The notes under the pieces are model-generated. The model did no database searches and was not told the DNA's origin. It saw nothing but the letters and a program-made list of their open reading frames with translations. Of a stretch of DNA of 64,000 bases, positions 1 through 8,726 are shown piece by piece. The position numbers were made by a program, and so were the translations under genes. How positions within the stretch are numbered: position 1 is the first letter of the stretch; every line of letters starts with the position of its first letter. Source of the stretch: Daejeonia sp002484105 (GTDB lineage: Bacteria > Bacteroidota > Bacteroidia > Flavobacteriales > Weeksellaceae); contig NZ_CP195105.1 of assembly GCF_051175565.1 (NCBI RefSeq), positions 2,976,001 through 3,040,000 on the forward strand, given 5' to 3'.

Positions 1-1
1 T

Positions 2-1441
2 GTGCTTCAGAAAAAAGTTCCGCTTGCGGGCACAGACAAAAAAGACCATTTCAGAGTCACGCAGTCTCCCAATGCATCTCTGGTTGAAATCTTCAGTAAA
101 AACGACCATCAGCCCTGGTTTTCCAAAACCTACCGGAAAAACCTCACAAAGGAAATCTGGCTGTTCGGGCTCAATGATGATGATACTTTTGAAGTAAAAG
201 GCAAAGGAAATTCAGGAATAAGACTTGTCCTTGCTGGTGGCTACAACCACGACAATTATAAGGTTGAGAACGGTAAAAAAGTGAAGATTTACGATTTCCG
301 CTCCCAGAACAACACCTACCATACAGCACGCGGAACACGCAAAATCATTACCGATCATTACGACAACAATATGTATAATTTCCGGAAACCGATGTACAGT
401 TTTGGTGCCGTTTATCCCGACTTGGGCTATAATCCTGATGATGGTGCAGCCCTCGGACTTCTGTATTCTTATACAAAAAACAGCTACATCCGGAATCCTT
501 TCACGGAAAGACACAATTTCAGTGCCCGTTTTTTTACGGCAACAGGAGGTTTTAACGTAAATTACAGCGGACTGTTGAAAGAGGCAGTTCTGGACTGGGA
601 TCTGGGCATTGATGCCAAATACACCACTCCTTTTTTCACACAGAATTTTTTCGGTTTATCCAATGAGAGTTTGTATCTGCGTCATCAGTTCGAAGAAAGT
701 TACAACCGTGCACGGATTCGCGAATTCAGTTTTTCGCCTTCACTGTCCAAAACCGGCTGGAAAAATGTAACGCACCGGTTTCAGATGGATGTAGAAAGTT
801 TTAAGGTAGAGAAAACTGAGGGAAGATTTGTCAGCATATCACCCGATGTTTCGCCCGAAGTCTTCCAGAGCAAGGAATTTGGTGGGGCATCCTATACCTT
901 TGCATATCATAACAAAGACAACGCATCTTTCCCTCAGCTTGGCATGGATCTGAAACTTCAGGCCGGATGGAAAACTGCACTGCAACATGAAACCCGGAAT
1001 TTCATCACACTGAACGGACAACTGAATATGGACCACAGAATAGACAAAAAAGGACGTTTCGTTCTGGCCAATGCCCTGAGTGCATATTGGATCAGCAACC
1101 GGAATTTTGAGTTTTATCAGGCCGCCAGCATCGGTGGCGACAATGGTTTGCGTGCTTACCGTACACAACGTTTTTCAGGAAAATCCTACCTGCTGGACAG
1201 CTCGGAAATCCGCTGGAATTTCGGGCGTGTACAGAATGGTTTCCTGCCGGCATCCTTCGGTGTTGCATTGGGATATGATATTGGACGTGTATGGAATCCG
1301 GAAGAACATTCTGACAAATGGCATCAATCCGTAGGGGGAAGTATCTGGATGAATGTGCTGGATAAACTTTCACTCCGCCTGAACGGATTTACAGGGGAAG
1401 ACGGACTGCGCATCTCTTTCGGCCTTGGAATGGGATTTTAA
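2..1441 (+). CDS. Outer-membrane beta-barrel protein, C-terminal part (5' end outside window)
   Basis: The frame is open from the window edge, so the true start lies upstream and only the last ~479 residues are visible. The visible part starts with a linker rich in Asp/Gly (DDDTFEVKGKGNSG near residues 59-72), then from about residue 130 shows alternating aromatic and polar strands typical of a BamA/Omp85-like surface-antigen barrel, ending in Phe as outer-membrane barrels do. In flavobacteria such barrels often form the C-terminal half of ~1200-residue proteins whose N-terminal half is a calcineurin-like phosphoesterase. That identity is inference because the N-terminus is absent. Its stop codon overlaps the stop of the convergent downstream gene by three bases. 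Confidence 0.6.
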   Translation: MLQKKVPLAGTDKKDHFRVTQSPNASLVEIFSKNDHQPWFSKTYRKNLTKEIWLFGLNDDDTFEVKGKGNSGIRLVLAGGYNHDNYKVENGKKVKIYDFRSQNNTYHTARGTRKIITDHYDNNMYNFRKPMYSFGAVYPDLGYNPDDGAALGLLYSYTKNSYIRNPFTERHNFSARFFTATGGFNVNYSGLLKEAVLDWDLGIDAKYTTPFFTQNFFGLSNESLYLRHQFEESYNRARIREFSFSPSLSKTGWKNVTHRFQMDVESFKVEKTEGRFVSISPDVSPEVFQSKEFGGASYTFAYHNKDNASFPQLGMDLKLQAGWKTALQHETRNFITLNGQLNMDHRIDKKGRFVLANALSAYWISNRNFEFYQAASIGGDNGLRAYRTQRFSGKSYLLDSSEIRWNFGRVQNGFLPASFGVALGYDIGRVWNPEEHSDKWHQSVGGSIWMNVLDKLSLRLNGFTGEDGLRISFGLGMGF

Positions 1442-2307
1442 AACCGGAAACGGTAGAGATTTCCGCCATTGCTTTTGTCCTTTTCATCGGCGACCAGGAG
1501 AGTTCCGGAATTTTCAAAGACCAGAGCTTCTTTTTGTGTATTGGTCTGAAGCGGCACTTTACGAATATGGGTTGTGCTGAAATCATTTTCAGAAAATCCG
1601 GTCAGCAGATAGATATTTTTGTGGGTCAGCAGCGCGATTGTTCTGCCATCCGGGCTTAGTGCTGCCGAAGTAACCGCTGCATTATTGTATGACCCCGGCA
1701 ACTGAAGTTTCCCTATCAGTTTCGCTTCAAAATTGCCGGATTGATCAGGAACCCGGTAAACCAGGAAAGTACCGTCAAAATTCTTGCTTCGGTTTTTGGT
1801 AAACAGGTAAAAAGCACCGTTCATTTCCACAAAACCTTCACAGTCGTACAGCCATTCTGATTTTTTGGGCGGAAAATCCATTTGCCCTTCATAATAAAAT
1901 TCCGTTTTCTGTAAAACCGGTGTCTGTGTAAGGCCGGAATCCAGCTGGATTTTCAGAATACAAAGATCCTTCCTGTCGTTATTGTTATTCCCGAAATCAC
2001 CGATATAGAAATTTCCCCTACGGTCAGTTGTAATATCTTCCCAGTCATTATTTTCGGCATTTATTTTCACCGTAGCGATGTGTTTTCCGGTTTCCAGACT
2101 GATACCATAAACATTACTTTTGTTGCCATGATCTTCGATGGCCCAAATCATTTTTTTGTCCTGCGAAAGTGCAATTCCGGAAACCTCCTTCATCTTTGCC
2201 GGTAGTTTAAAAAGGGTTTCTAAACTTCCTGCTTCGGTAGAATGTTCAGATTTCTGGCTGCAGGCGAACAACATTATGGGGAAAAGTAAAAATAAAAAGC
2301 GGTTCAT
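1438..2307 (-). CDS. Beta-propeller lipoprotein, SdiA-regulated-like
   Basis: 289 residues with a lipoprotein signal peptide: hydrophobic residues 4-14, then lipobox LFAC with Cys16 as the lipidation site. The mature part has repeated propeller-like blades such as VSGIALSQDKKMIWAIEDHG and NDWEDITTDRRGNFYIGDFG, which resemble SdiA-regulated/phytase-like propellers. It is probably anchored in the periplasm or at the cell surface. Ligand and role are unknown. It is convergent with the barrel gene (stops overlap) and divergent from the TetR gene, with 145 bp between start codons. The family call is by eye; existence of the gene is secure. Confidence 0.8.
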   Translation of the reverse strand: MNRFLFLLFPIMLFACSQKSEHSTEAGSLETLFKLPAKMKEVSGIALSQDKKMIWAIEDHGNKSNVYGISLETGKHIATVKINAENNDWEDITTDRRGNFYIGDFGNNNNDRKDLCILKIQLDSGLTQTPVLQKTEFYYEGQMDFPPKKSEWLYDCEGFVEMNGAFYLFTKNRSKNFDGTFLVYRVPDQSGNFEAKLIGKLQLPGSYNNAAVTSAALSPDGRTIALLTHKNIYLLTGFSENDFSTTHIRKVPLQTNTQKEALVFENSGTLLVADEKDKSNGGNLYRFRF

Positions 2308-2366
2308 GAATATTATTTTGAAAGATGAAAATTACGGAATTCCATACAAAACAACAATTTTATAGT

Positions 2367-2408
2367 ATTTAATCATTTGATTAAATATTTTGTTTAAATA
2401 TTTTGTTT
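2367..2408. promoter_or_regulatory. Candidate TetR operator: palindrome plus tandem repeat
   Basis: A perfect inverted repeat, ATTTAATCA-TT-TGATTAAAT (2367-2386), is followed directly by two perfect tandem copies of AAATATTTTGTTT (2383-2395 and 2396-2408). The second copy contains the TTTG of the presumed -33 box. The position over the promoter of the TetR gene fits autorepression. Binding is inferred. Confidence 0.55.
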
Positions 2409-2434
2409 AAATCAAAAAATTAAACCTATCTTTG
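2402..2434 (+). promoter_or_regulatory. Promoter of the efflux operon
   Basis: TTTG at 2402-2405 and TATCTTTG at 2427-2434 match the Bacteroidota -33/-7 elements with 21 bp between. The -7 box ends in the TTG that would be the most upstream start codon, so translation must begin downstream at ATG 2453. Confidence 0.65.
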
Positions 2435-2452
2435 TCCGGTAAAAGTTTAGAA

Positions 2453-3067
2453 ATGAGTACGGAAAACAGCATTTCCACTGAAGAAAAAATTCTGATGGCT
2501 GCCTCGAAAGTGTTCACACAAAAAGGTTATGCCGGAACCAAAACCCGCGATATTGCAGAAGAAGCCGGCATCAACCTTGCGCTGCTGAACTACTACTTCC
2601 GAAGCAAGGAAAAACTTTTTCAGAAAGTAATGCTGCTGAAATTCCGGGAACTCTTCAGCGAAATTCTCCCGATTCTGACGGATGAAAAAACAAGTCTTGA
2701 TGATAAAATCGACAAAGCCAGCGATGTGTATTTCAAAATTTTAAGCAACAATCCTACACTTCCATTGTTTGTTATTTCAGAAATCCAGAAAAATTCTGCC
2801 GGCATTCACGACGGCTTTCCGATGGAAAAAGTACTGAAAGATTCTGCTATTATCAGACAGATCAGCGTACAAAAGCCAGGCTCCAATCCGTTTCATTTTC
2901 TGTTCAATTTTCTGGGGATGACGGTTTTTCCGTTTGTGGCAAAACCGCTCTTCATGTCGTTTGAACTGATGGACGAACCTGCCTTCCGGAAATTCGTGGA
3001 AGAACGCCGGAAATTGGTTCCGCAATGGATGAAAATATTGTTAAACAGCCCAACACCCACTTCATAA
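2453..3067 (+). CDS. TetR/AcrR-family transcriptional regulator
   Basis: About 204 residues from ATG 2453. An upstream TTG at 2432 lies inside the -7 box and is rejected as start. The N-terminal helix-turn-helix is typical: ILMAASKVFTQKGYAGTKTR, then DIAEEAGINLALLNYYFRSK, the classical TetR DNA-recognition region. The C-terminal ~140 residues are a helical ligand-binding domain. It is the first gene of the efflux operon and its stop lies 2 bp before the TolC gene start. By analogy with CecR/YbiH next to YbhGFSR, it probably represses the operon and is released by a transported compound; the ligand is unknown. Confidence 0.9.
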   Translation: MSTENSISTEEKILMAASKVFTQKGYAGTKTRDIAEEAGINLALLNYYFRSKEKLFQKVMLLKFRELFSEILPILTDEKTSLDDKIDKASDVYFKILSNNPTLPLFVISEIQKNSAGIHDGFPMEKVLKDSAIIRQISVQKPGSNPFHFLFNFLGMTVFPFVAKPLFMSFELMDEPAFRKFVEERRKLVPQWMKILLNSPTPTS

Positions 3068-3069
3068 CC

Positions 3070-4317
3070 ATGAAAAAAACAGTTGTCTTTCTTTTCCTTT
3101 TTCCGGGATTTGTATTTTCGCAAACGCTGAATATTGAACAATGCTACGATCTGGCACGAAAAAATTATCCTTTGATTCAGCAGAACGATCTGATTGCCAA
3201 AACAAAAGAATTTACCCTCGAAAACCTTTCCAAAAACTGGCTGCCACAAATTAATGTTACCGGACAGGCAACCTATCAGAGCGACGTTACCGAACTGCCT
3301 ATCCAGCTTCCCAACGTAAATTTTACGCCTCTGAGCAAAGATCAGTACAAAATATTTGCGGATGTCAGCCAGAGCCTTTTCGATGGAGGCGCGGTAAAAA
3401 ATCAGAAAAAACTCGCAGAAATCCAGTCGGAAATCAGTCTCAAACAGAATGAAGCAGAACTCGACCAGCTGAAAGAACGCATCAACCAGCTGTATTTTGG
3501 AGTTTTGCTGACGGATGAGCAGCTTGCCCAGACTGCATTAACAAAAACCGATTTTGAAAATGGCCTGAAAAAAGCCGAAGCCCAACTGAAAAACGGCGTC
3601 ATCTTCCGCAGTAATGTGGATGTTCTGAAAGCACAACTTGTAGATCTGGAACAAAGCGAAATCGAACTCCGGAATATGAAGAAAAATTTCCTGGCTATGC
3701 TTTCGGTGTTTATTCATCAGAATCTTGATGAAAACACTATGCTACAAAAACCCGAAAAAAACCTTTCTAAAAACGAAAACAAACGTACTGAACTGCAATG
3801 GTTTGACCTTCGGAAAACCGCTCTGGAAACACAGAAAATGCTGCTTCATTCAAAAAATTCTCCGAAACTCGGTGCTTTTTTGCAGGGTGGTTACGGCAAA
3901 CCCGGCCTCAATATGCTGAAAAACGAATTTGATGTATTTTATATGGCCGGACTTCGGTTAACTATTCCGGTTTCTGGTTTTTATACACAAAAAAACGACC
4001 GCAATCTGCTTGAGAACCAAGAACGCGACTTGGATATTCAAAAGGAAAATTTTCTGTTTAATCAACATCTGCAATCGGTTCAAAATACAAATGAACTTCA
4101 GAAAATACAGGAACTTATCGATAAAGACAACGAACTGGTCACCCTCCGCGAAAGCATCAAAAAAGCAAGTCTTGCCCAGCTGGAAAACGGTGTGATAACC
4201 ACCAGCGATTACATCCGTGAAGTAAATGCAGAACAGCAGGCAAAACTTCAGAAAATCCGCCACGAAATCCAGTATCTCCTATCGATCTATAACCAGAAAG
4301 CTTTATTCAACAATTAA
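3070..4317 (+). CDS. TolC-family outer-membrane efflux channel
   Basis: 415 residues from ATG 3070, with signal peptide MKKTVVFLFLFPGFVFSQ. An upstream in-frame start inside the TetR gene would add 15 residues before the signal peptide and is rejected. The outer-membrane efflux protein pattern is present: TLNIEQCYDLARKNYPLIQQ at the mature N-terminus, two long coiled-coil repeats rich in Gln/Glu/Lys, and a closing repeat around AQLENGVITTSDYIREVNAE. It should form the trimeric exit duct that docks with the HlyD-like adaptor and ABC pump encoded next. It lies 2 bp after the TetR gene. Confidence 0.92.
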   Translation: MKKTVVFLFLFPGFVFSQTLNIEQCYDLARKNYPLIQQNDLIAKTKEFTLENLSKNWLPQINVTGQATYQSDVTELPIQLPNVNFTPLSKDQYKIFADVSQSLFDGGAVKNQKKLAEIQSEISLKQNEAELDQLKERINQLYFGVLLTDEQLAQTALTKTDFENGLKKAEAQLKNGVIFRSNVDVLKAQLVDLEQSEIELRNMKKNFLAMLSVFIHQNLDENTMLQKPEKNLSKNENKRTELQWFDLRKTALETQKMLLHSKNSPKLGAFLQGGYGKPGLNMLKNEFDVFYMAGLRLTIPVSGFYTQKNDRNLLENQERDLDIQKENFLFNQHLQSVQNTNELQKIQELIDKDNELVTLRESIKKASLAQLENGVITTSDYIREVNAEQQAKLQKIRHEIQYLLSIYNQKALFNN

Positions 4318-4390
4318 AAAAAACATCAGTACACCTGCAATGCGAACGAAACAAGATGAAATAAAAAATCTCTTCCGTAAAAATAAAAAC

Positions 4391-5416
4391 ATGAAAATAC
4401 CGCACAACAATACACAGACGAAAGCCGGTCTCCAACTTTCCGTTTTCCGTTTTCCAATGATGGCCTTCTTTACATTGATGCTGTTTTCCTGCAATGGCAA
4501 AAACGGAGATTATGATGCTTCGGGAACTTTTGAAGCCGATGAAATTATGGTGGTCGCCGAAGCCAGCGGAACCATTCTGGAACTCAACATTCAGGAAGGC
4601 GAAAATCTGAAAGAAGGACAGAATATAGGTTTGATCGATGGCAAAAACATCGAACTGCAAAAAGAACAGGTTTTGGCTTCCATCAATGCGATTGACGAAA
4701 AAACCAATTCGGCAACTCCACAGATTCAAATTTTGGAAAAACAATACCACTCACAAAAAGCACAGATTTCTGTACTTCAGGAAGAATTGAAAAATGCGGT
4801 GCGCGAACGCAACAGAACCGCCAGTCTGGTAAAATCCGACGCCGCCACCAAAAAACAACTCGACGACTGGAACGGACAAATCAACGTGATCCAAAAACAG
4901 ATTGATGCCGCCCAAAGCCAGCTTTCAACGTTCAATCAACAAATGATTTCAACGAAAGAAAACATCAACATACAGAACCGTTCCGTTTTGAGCGAGAAAG
5001 CACCCAACCGGAAAAAAATCCTCCAGATAGACGATCAGCTCAAGCACAACATCATTAGCAGTCCGGTTAACGGCACCGTTCTCACACAATATATGTACAA
5101 AGGAGAATTTGCCACCATAGGAAAACCCGTTTTCAAAATGGCGGATCTGAAGGATATGATCCTGAGAGTTTATGTTACCGGAGATCAGCTTTCCAAAATC
5201 AAACTCAATCAGGAAGTAAACGTTATGGTCGGCAACGGAGAACAGGAGAGCAAACCGCTGAAAGGGAAAATCATATGGATCAGTTCCGAAGCGGAATTCA
5301 CGCCGAAAACCATACAAACGAAGGACGAACGCGCCAATCTGGTGTATGCCGTAAAAGTGAAAGTGAAAAACGACGGATTCCTGAAAATCGGAATGTATGC
5401 GGACGTTAAATTTTAG
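4391..5416 (+). CDS. HlyD-family periplasmic adaptor (membrane fusion protein), lipoprotein
   Basis: 341 residues from ATG 4391. ATG 4340 and ATG 4457 are alternatives; the last would start right at the hydrophobic stretch MMAFFTLMLFSC. A lipobox LFSC precedes NGKNGDYDASG. The order is biotinyl-lipoyl half-motif (EASGTILELNIQEGENLKEG), a long coiled-coil hairpin (about residues 85-190), second lipoyl half (SSPVNGTVLTQYMYKGEFAT), then a beta-barrel domain. This is the YbhG-type adaptor linking ABC permeases to the TolC channel. Its TAG stop (5414-5416) lies exactly at the junction with a MITE-like insertion, and the stop is preserved because the element begins with G. Confidence 0.9.
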   Translation: MKIPHNNTQTKAGLQLSVFRFPMMAFFTLMLFSCNGKNGDYDASGTFEADEIMVVAEASGTILELNIQEGENLKEGQNIGLIDGKNIELQKEQVLASINAIDEKTNSATPQIQILEKQYHSQKAQISVLQEELKNAVRERNRTASLVKSDAATKKQLDDWNGQINVIQKQIDAAQSQLSTFNQQMISTKENINIQNRSVLSEKAPNRKKILQIDDQLKHNIISSPVNGTVLTQYMYKGEFATIGKPVFKMADLKDMILRVYVTGDQLSKIKLNQEVNVMVGNGEQESKPLKGKIIWISSEAEFTPKTIQTKDERANLVYAVKVKVKNDGFLKIGMYADVKF

Positions 5417-5610
5417 AGCCTGTTTAAATTTTATTGCTAAAAATTTTTATAGGTATTTTGAGATGGATTTTTTGCTTCATATTTGCAGATTTAGCGGGCT
5501 AAATCAAAAATGGGAAGTAGAAAATACGCTCAAAAGAGCATTAAAATTTAGCAAAGATGATTTCCTGAGGCTATATAAAAAATTTCGGTAAAATTTTAAA
5601 TAGGCTCTTA
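5413..5610. mobile_element. MITE-like element with terminal inverted repeats and TTA target duplication
   Basis: A 192-bp segment (5416-5607) begins GAGCCTGTTTAAATTTTA and, on the opposite strand, its other end begins GAGCCTATTTAAAATTTTA. These are imperfect terminal inverted repeats extending about 35 bp into an AT-rich stretch on both sides. It is flanked by direct repeats TTA (5413-5415 and 5608-5610). No transposase is encoded; the only internal frame has ~60 codons without recognisable motifs. A 3-bp TNA-type duplication is known for some IS5-family groups, so mobilisation by an IS5-like transposase is a reasonable guess. It interrupts the efflux operon between adaptor and first ATPase. 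Confidence 0.7.
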
Positions 5611-5655
5611 GTTGATGGGTATTATCGCTTGTGTGTTCATCGTAAAAATAAAGCT

Positions 5656-6573
5656 TTGATTGAAGTTAAAAACATATCAAAATTCTACGGAAGCAAAAAC
5701 CAAAAAGTTCTGGCGGTGGATGACATTTCGTTTTCGGTGGAAGACGGCGAAATATTCGGATTGATCGGTCCGGACGGAGCCGGGAAAACCTCCGTTTTCA
5801 GAATCCTTACCACCTTGCTTCTCCCCGATTCCGGAACTGCCCAAGTGGAAAAACTGGACACCGTGAAAGACTTGACGGAAATCCGTAAAATCGTTGGTTA
5901 CATGCCCGGAAAGTTTTCGTTGTACCCCGATTTGTCGGTGGATGAAAACCTGAATTTTTTCGCCAGCGTTTTCCATACAACGGTGGAAAAAAACTACGAC
6001 CTCATCCAAGACATTTACGTTCAGCTGGAACCTTTTAAAAAACGCAGAGCCGGAAAACTCTCCGGCGGAATGAAACAGAAACTCGCCCTTTGCTGCGCCC
6101 TGATACACCAACCTAAAGTGCTGTTTCTGGACGAACCCACCACCGGCGTAGATCCCGTTTCGCGAAAAGAATTCTGGGAAATGCTCAAAAATCTGAAGAA
6201 ACAGAACATCACAATTCTGGTGGCCACACCTTATATGGACGAAGCAACGATGTGCGACAGAATTGCGCTGATGCAAAACGGAAAAATTCTGAAAATAGCT
6301 ACACCGGAACAGATTTCTGAAGACTATCCTGAAGATTTGTATGAAGTGAAATCCAGCGCAAAAACCTACCATCTGCTGCAAACTTTGGAAATATTTCCCA
6401 ACAAAACCGGCGTTTTCGTTTTTGGGGACAGCGTTCATGTATCGGTAAAAAAAGATTCAGAAAATATTGAAAATGAATTGAAGATTTTTTTAAGAGAACA
6501 TCATTTCGAAAATATTGAAATCCGAAAAATCAAAGCCAGTACAGAAGACAGTTTTATCCAGCTTCTCCATTAA
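5656..6573 (+). CDS. ABC transporter ATP-binding protein (YbhF-like, first ATPase)
   Basis: About 305 residues if translation starts at TTG 5656, giving LIEVKNISKFYG, the usual ABC N-terminus. TTG 5629 is an alternative nine codons upstream; no in-frame ATG exists. Walker A GPDGAGKT, signature LSGGMKQK, Walker B VLFLDEPT and the D-loop GVDP are all intact. The last ~80 residues form the accessory domain of drug-type ABC-2 exporters. With the second ATPase gene it corresponds to the two halves of E. coli YbhF encoded separately. It starts 48 bp after the MITE-like element, so its expression may depend on read-through of that element. Confidence 0.9.
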   Translation: MIEVKNISKFYGSKNQKVLAVDDISFSVEDGEIFGLIGPDGAGKTSVFRILTTLLLPDSGTAQVEKLDTVKDLTEIRKIVGYMPGKFSLYPDLSVDENLNFFASVFHTTVEKNYDLIQDIYVQLEPFKKRRAGKLSGGMKQKLALCCALIHQPKVLFLDEPTTGVDPVSRKEFWEMLKNLKKQNITILVATPYMDEATMCDRIALMQNGKILKIATPEQISEDYPEDLYEVKSSAKTYHLLQTLEIFPNKTGVFVFGDSVHVSVKKDSENIENELKIFLREHHFENIEIRKIKASTEDSFIQLLH

Positions 6574-6660
6574 AAACACGATGACGAATACCTTATCAAT
6601 GCTGTCAAAACGAAGAATAAACTACCCTTTTCAACTTGCCATTTTCAATTTTAATTAAAA

Positions 6661-7395
6661 GTGAAAACAATTATATCAGAACATATTACCAAAAAATTCG
6701 GAGATTTTACCGCAGTGGACAACATCAGTTTTGAAGTTTCTCAAGGCGAGATTTTTGGATTTCTCGGAGCCAACGGAGCGGGAAAAACCACAGCAATGCG
6801 CATTTTCTGCGGGCTTTCTGCTCCCACTTCCGGAAAAGCATCGGTTGCCGGATTCGATATTTACCGTGATACCGAAAAAATAAAACGGAACATCGGCTAT
6901 ATGAGCCAGAAGTTTTCTTTGTACGAAAATTTAACGGTAAAAGAAAATCTGGAATTTTTCGGCGGAATTTATGGCATCCCCAAGAAAGAACTGAAAACAA
7001 AAAGCGAAAATCTTATTCAAAAACTCGGTATGCAAAACGAAAAAAACAAACTCGTTTGCGAAATTCCTCTGGGATGGAAACAAAAACTTGCGTTTTCGGT
7101 AGCCATATTCCATCAGCCGAAAATTGTTTTCCTTGACGAACCTACCGGCGGCGTGGATCCCGTTACCCGGCGACAGTTCTGGGACCTGATTTATGAAGCT
7201 TCGGAAAATGGCATTACTGTTTTTGTGACCACGCATTATATGGACGAAGCCGAATATTGCGACCGCGTTTCTATTATGGTAGACGGAAAAATTAAAGCAC
7301 TGGATGCACCGAAAAATCTCAAAAAAGAATTGAATGCCGAAAATATGGACGATGTCTTTTACAAACTCGCCAAAGGTGCAAAACGTTCAGAATAG
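6661..7395 (+). CDS. ABC transporter ATP-binding protein (YbhF-like, second ATPase)
   Basis: 244 residues with GTG start. Walker A GANGAGKTT (residues 36-44) and Walker B IVFLDEPT are intact. The signature motif is changed from LSGG to IPLGWKQK. This kind of change is, as I recall, usual in the C-terminal half of YbhF-type proteins, so it need not mean loss of function but points to one degenerate ATP site in the heterodimer with the preceding ATPase. Gap to the preceding gene is 87 bp. Confidence 0.9.
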   Translation: MKTIISEHITKKFGDFTAVDNISFEVSQGEIFGFLGANGAGKTTAMRIFCGLSAPTSGKASVAGFDIYRDTEKIKRNIGYMSQKFSLYENLTVKENLEFFGGIYGIPKKELKTKSENLIQKLGMQNEKNKLVCEIPLGWKQKLAFSVAIFHQPKIVFLDEPTGGVDPVTRRQFWDLIYEASENGITVFVTTHYMDEAEYCDRVSIMVDGKIKALDAPKNLKKELNAENMDDVFYKLAKGAKRSE

Positions 7396-7517
7396 TTAAT
7401 GAATGTAAATTTGAAAATGAAATTTGTCCTTCAAAAAAAAGCTTTGAAAACCGAAACATACAACAATTTCACTCTGCCACGATACAATAAAAGCATCAAA
7501 AATTCCCAATAATAAAC

Positions 7518-8624
7518 ATGAAACAGCTTCTTCCCTTCATTTATAAAGAATTTCTGCACGTATTCCGTGACAGAAGGGTTTTGCTGATCCTTTTCGGAAT
7601 GCCGGTGGTGCAGGTCATTCTGTTTGGTTTTGCACTCAGCAACGAAATCAAGAACACCAAAATAGCTTTGTTTGATCAGGATAAGACCTCTGCCTCGCAG
7701 CAACTTTCGCAAAAAATAAACGAAAACCAATATTTTGACATTGCAGAAAATCTCACTTCTTCAAAAGAATTTGAAAACAGTTTTAAAAGCGGCGACATCC
7801 GCCTGATGGTAAACATTCCCGAAGGTTTTTCCGAAAATCTGAACAACGGACAGAAAACCAGCATCCAACTGATTGCCGACGGAACGGACATCAACCTCGC
7901 CAACCAGATCAGCAGTTATCTCGGGAACATCATCACCTCGTTTTATGCAGAACATCAAATGGTGGCTTCACAAAGCTATTCCGTAACGCCCGAAATCCGG
8001 ATGTTCTACAATCCGCAGCTGAAAGGCGCCCCGAATTTTGTTCCCGGCGTGATGGCAATGGTGCTGCTGATTGTCTGCGTCATGATGACGGCCATTGCCA
8101 TCGTAAAAGAAAAAGAAACCGGCACAATGGAAATCCTGCTTGTTTCGCCCATGAAACCGGTGTACATCATCATTTCCAAAGCAGTTCCGTATTTTGTGAT
8201 TTCGGTATTCATTCTCACGGCCATCATTACGTTAAGTGTAACACTTTTGGATATGCCCGTCAACGGAAGCCTGCTTCTGCTCTATTTTGTGAGTTTCATT
8301 TATATTATGACGAGTCTGTTTCTGGGAATATTGATCTCCATCCAATCCAAAACCCAGCAGCAGGCGATGCTGCTCTCTTTAATGGGAATGATGCTTCCCA
8401 CGCTGATTTTGAGCGGCTATATGTTCCCGGTTGAAAATATGCCGAAACCATTGCAGATAATGTCCAACATTGTTCCGGCCACGTGGTACTACAAAATGAT
8501 TAAAAATATCATGATTAAAGGAACCGGACTGGAAGAGATCTGGCGCCAGCTTCTGGTGCTTACGGGAATGATGATGCTGCTGTTTACGATTTCCATGAAA
8601 AAATTTAAGAAAAGACTGGAGTGA
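7518..8624 (+). CDS. ABC-2 type transporter permease (YbhS/YbhR-like)
   Basis: 368 residues. The ABC2_membrane layout is one N-terminal membrane helix (about 20-40), a large extracytoplasmic domain (about 45-170), then five membrane helices. The cytoplasmic coupling motif KEKETGTMEILLVSPMKP after the second helix is diagnostic of the family. It begins 122 bp after the second ATPase gene. It should pair with the second permease to form the inner-membrane pore of the exporter. Confidence 0.92.
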   Translation: MKQLLPFIYKEFLHVFRDRRVLLILFGMPVVQVILFGFALSNEIKNTKIALFDQDKTSASQQLSQKINENQYFDIAENLTSSKEFENSFKSGDIRLMVNIPEGFSENLNNGQKTSIQLIADGTDINLANQISSYLGNIITSFYAEHQMVASQSYSVTPEIRMFYNPQLKGAPNFVPGVMAMVLLIVCVMMTAIAIVKEKETGTMEILLVSPMKPVYIIISKAVPYFVISVFILTAIITLSVTLLDMPVNGSLLLLYFVSFIYIMTSLFLGILISIQSKTQQQAMLLSLMGMMLPTLILSGYMFPVENMPKPLQIMSNIVPATWYYKMIKNIMIKGTGLEEIWRQLLVLTGMMMLLFTISMKKFKKRLE

Positions 8625-8726
8625 GAAAGCTAATGGCTAATGGTTAATTATTAATGGTTAATTTTTTAGCATCAAACAACAACCGATCACCAAAATAAAA
8701 CATTTTCAACTTTCAATTCACAAAAA

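Noticed and set aside
5397..5591. 64-codon ORF inside the MITE-like element
   Set aside because: It starts inside the HlyD gene, has no recognisable motif and runs through the inverted repeats; more likely non-coding filler of the element.
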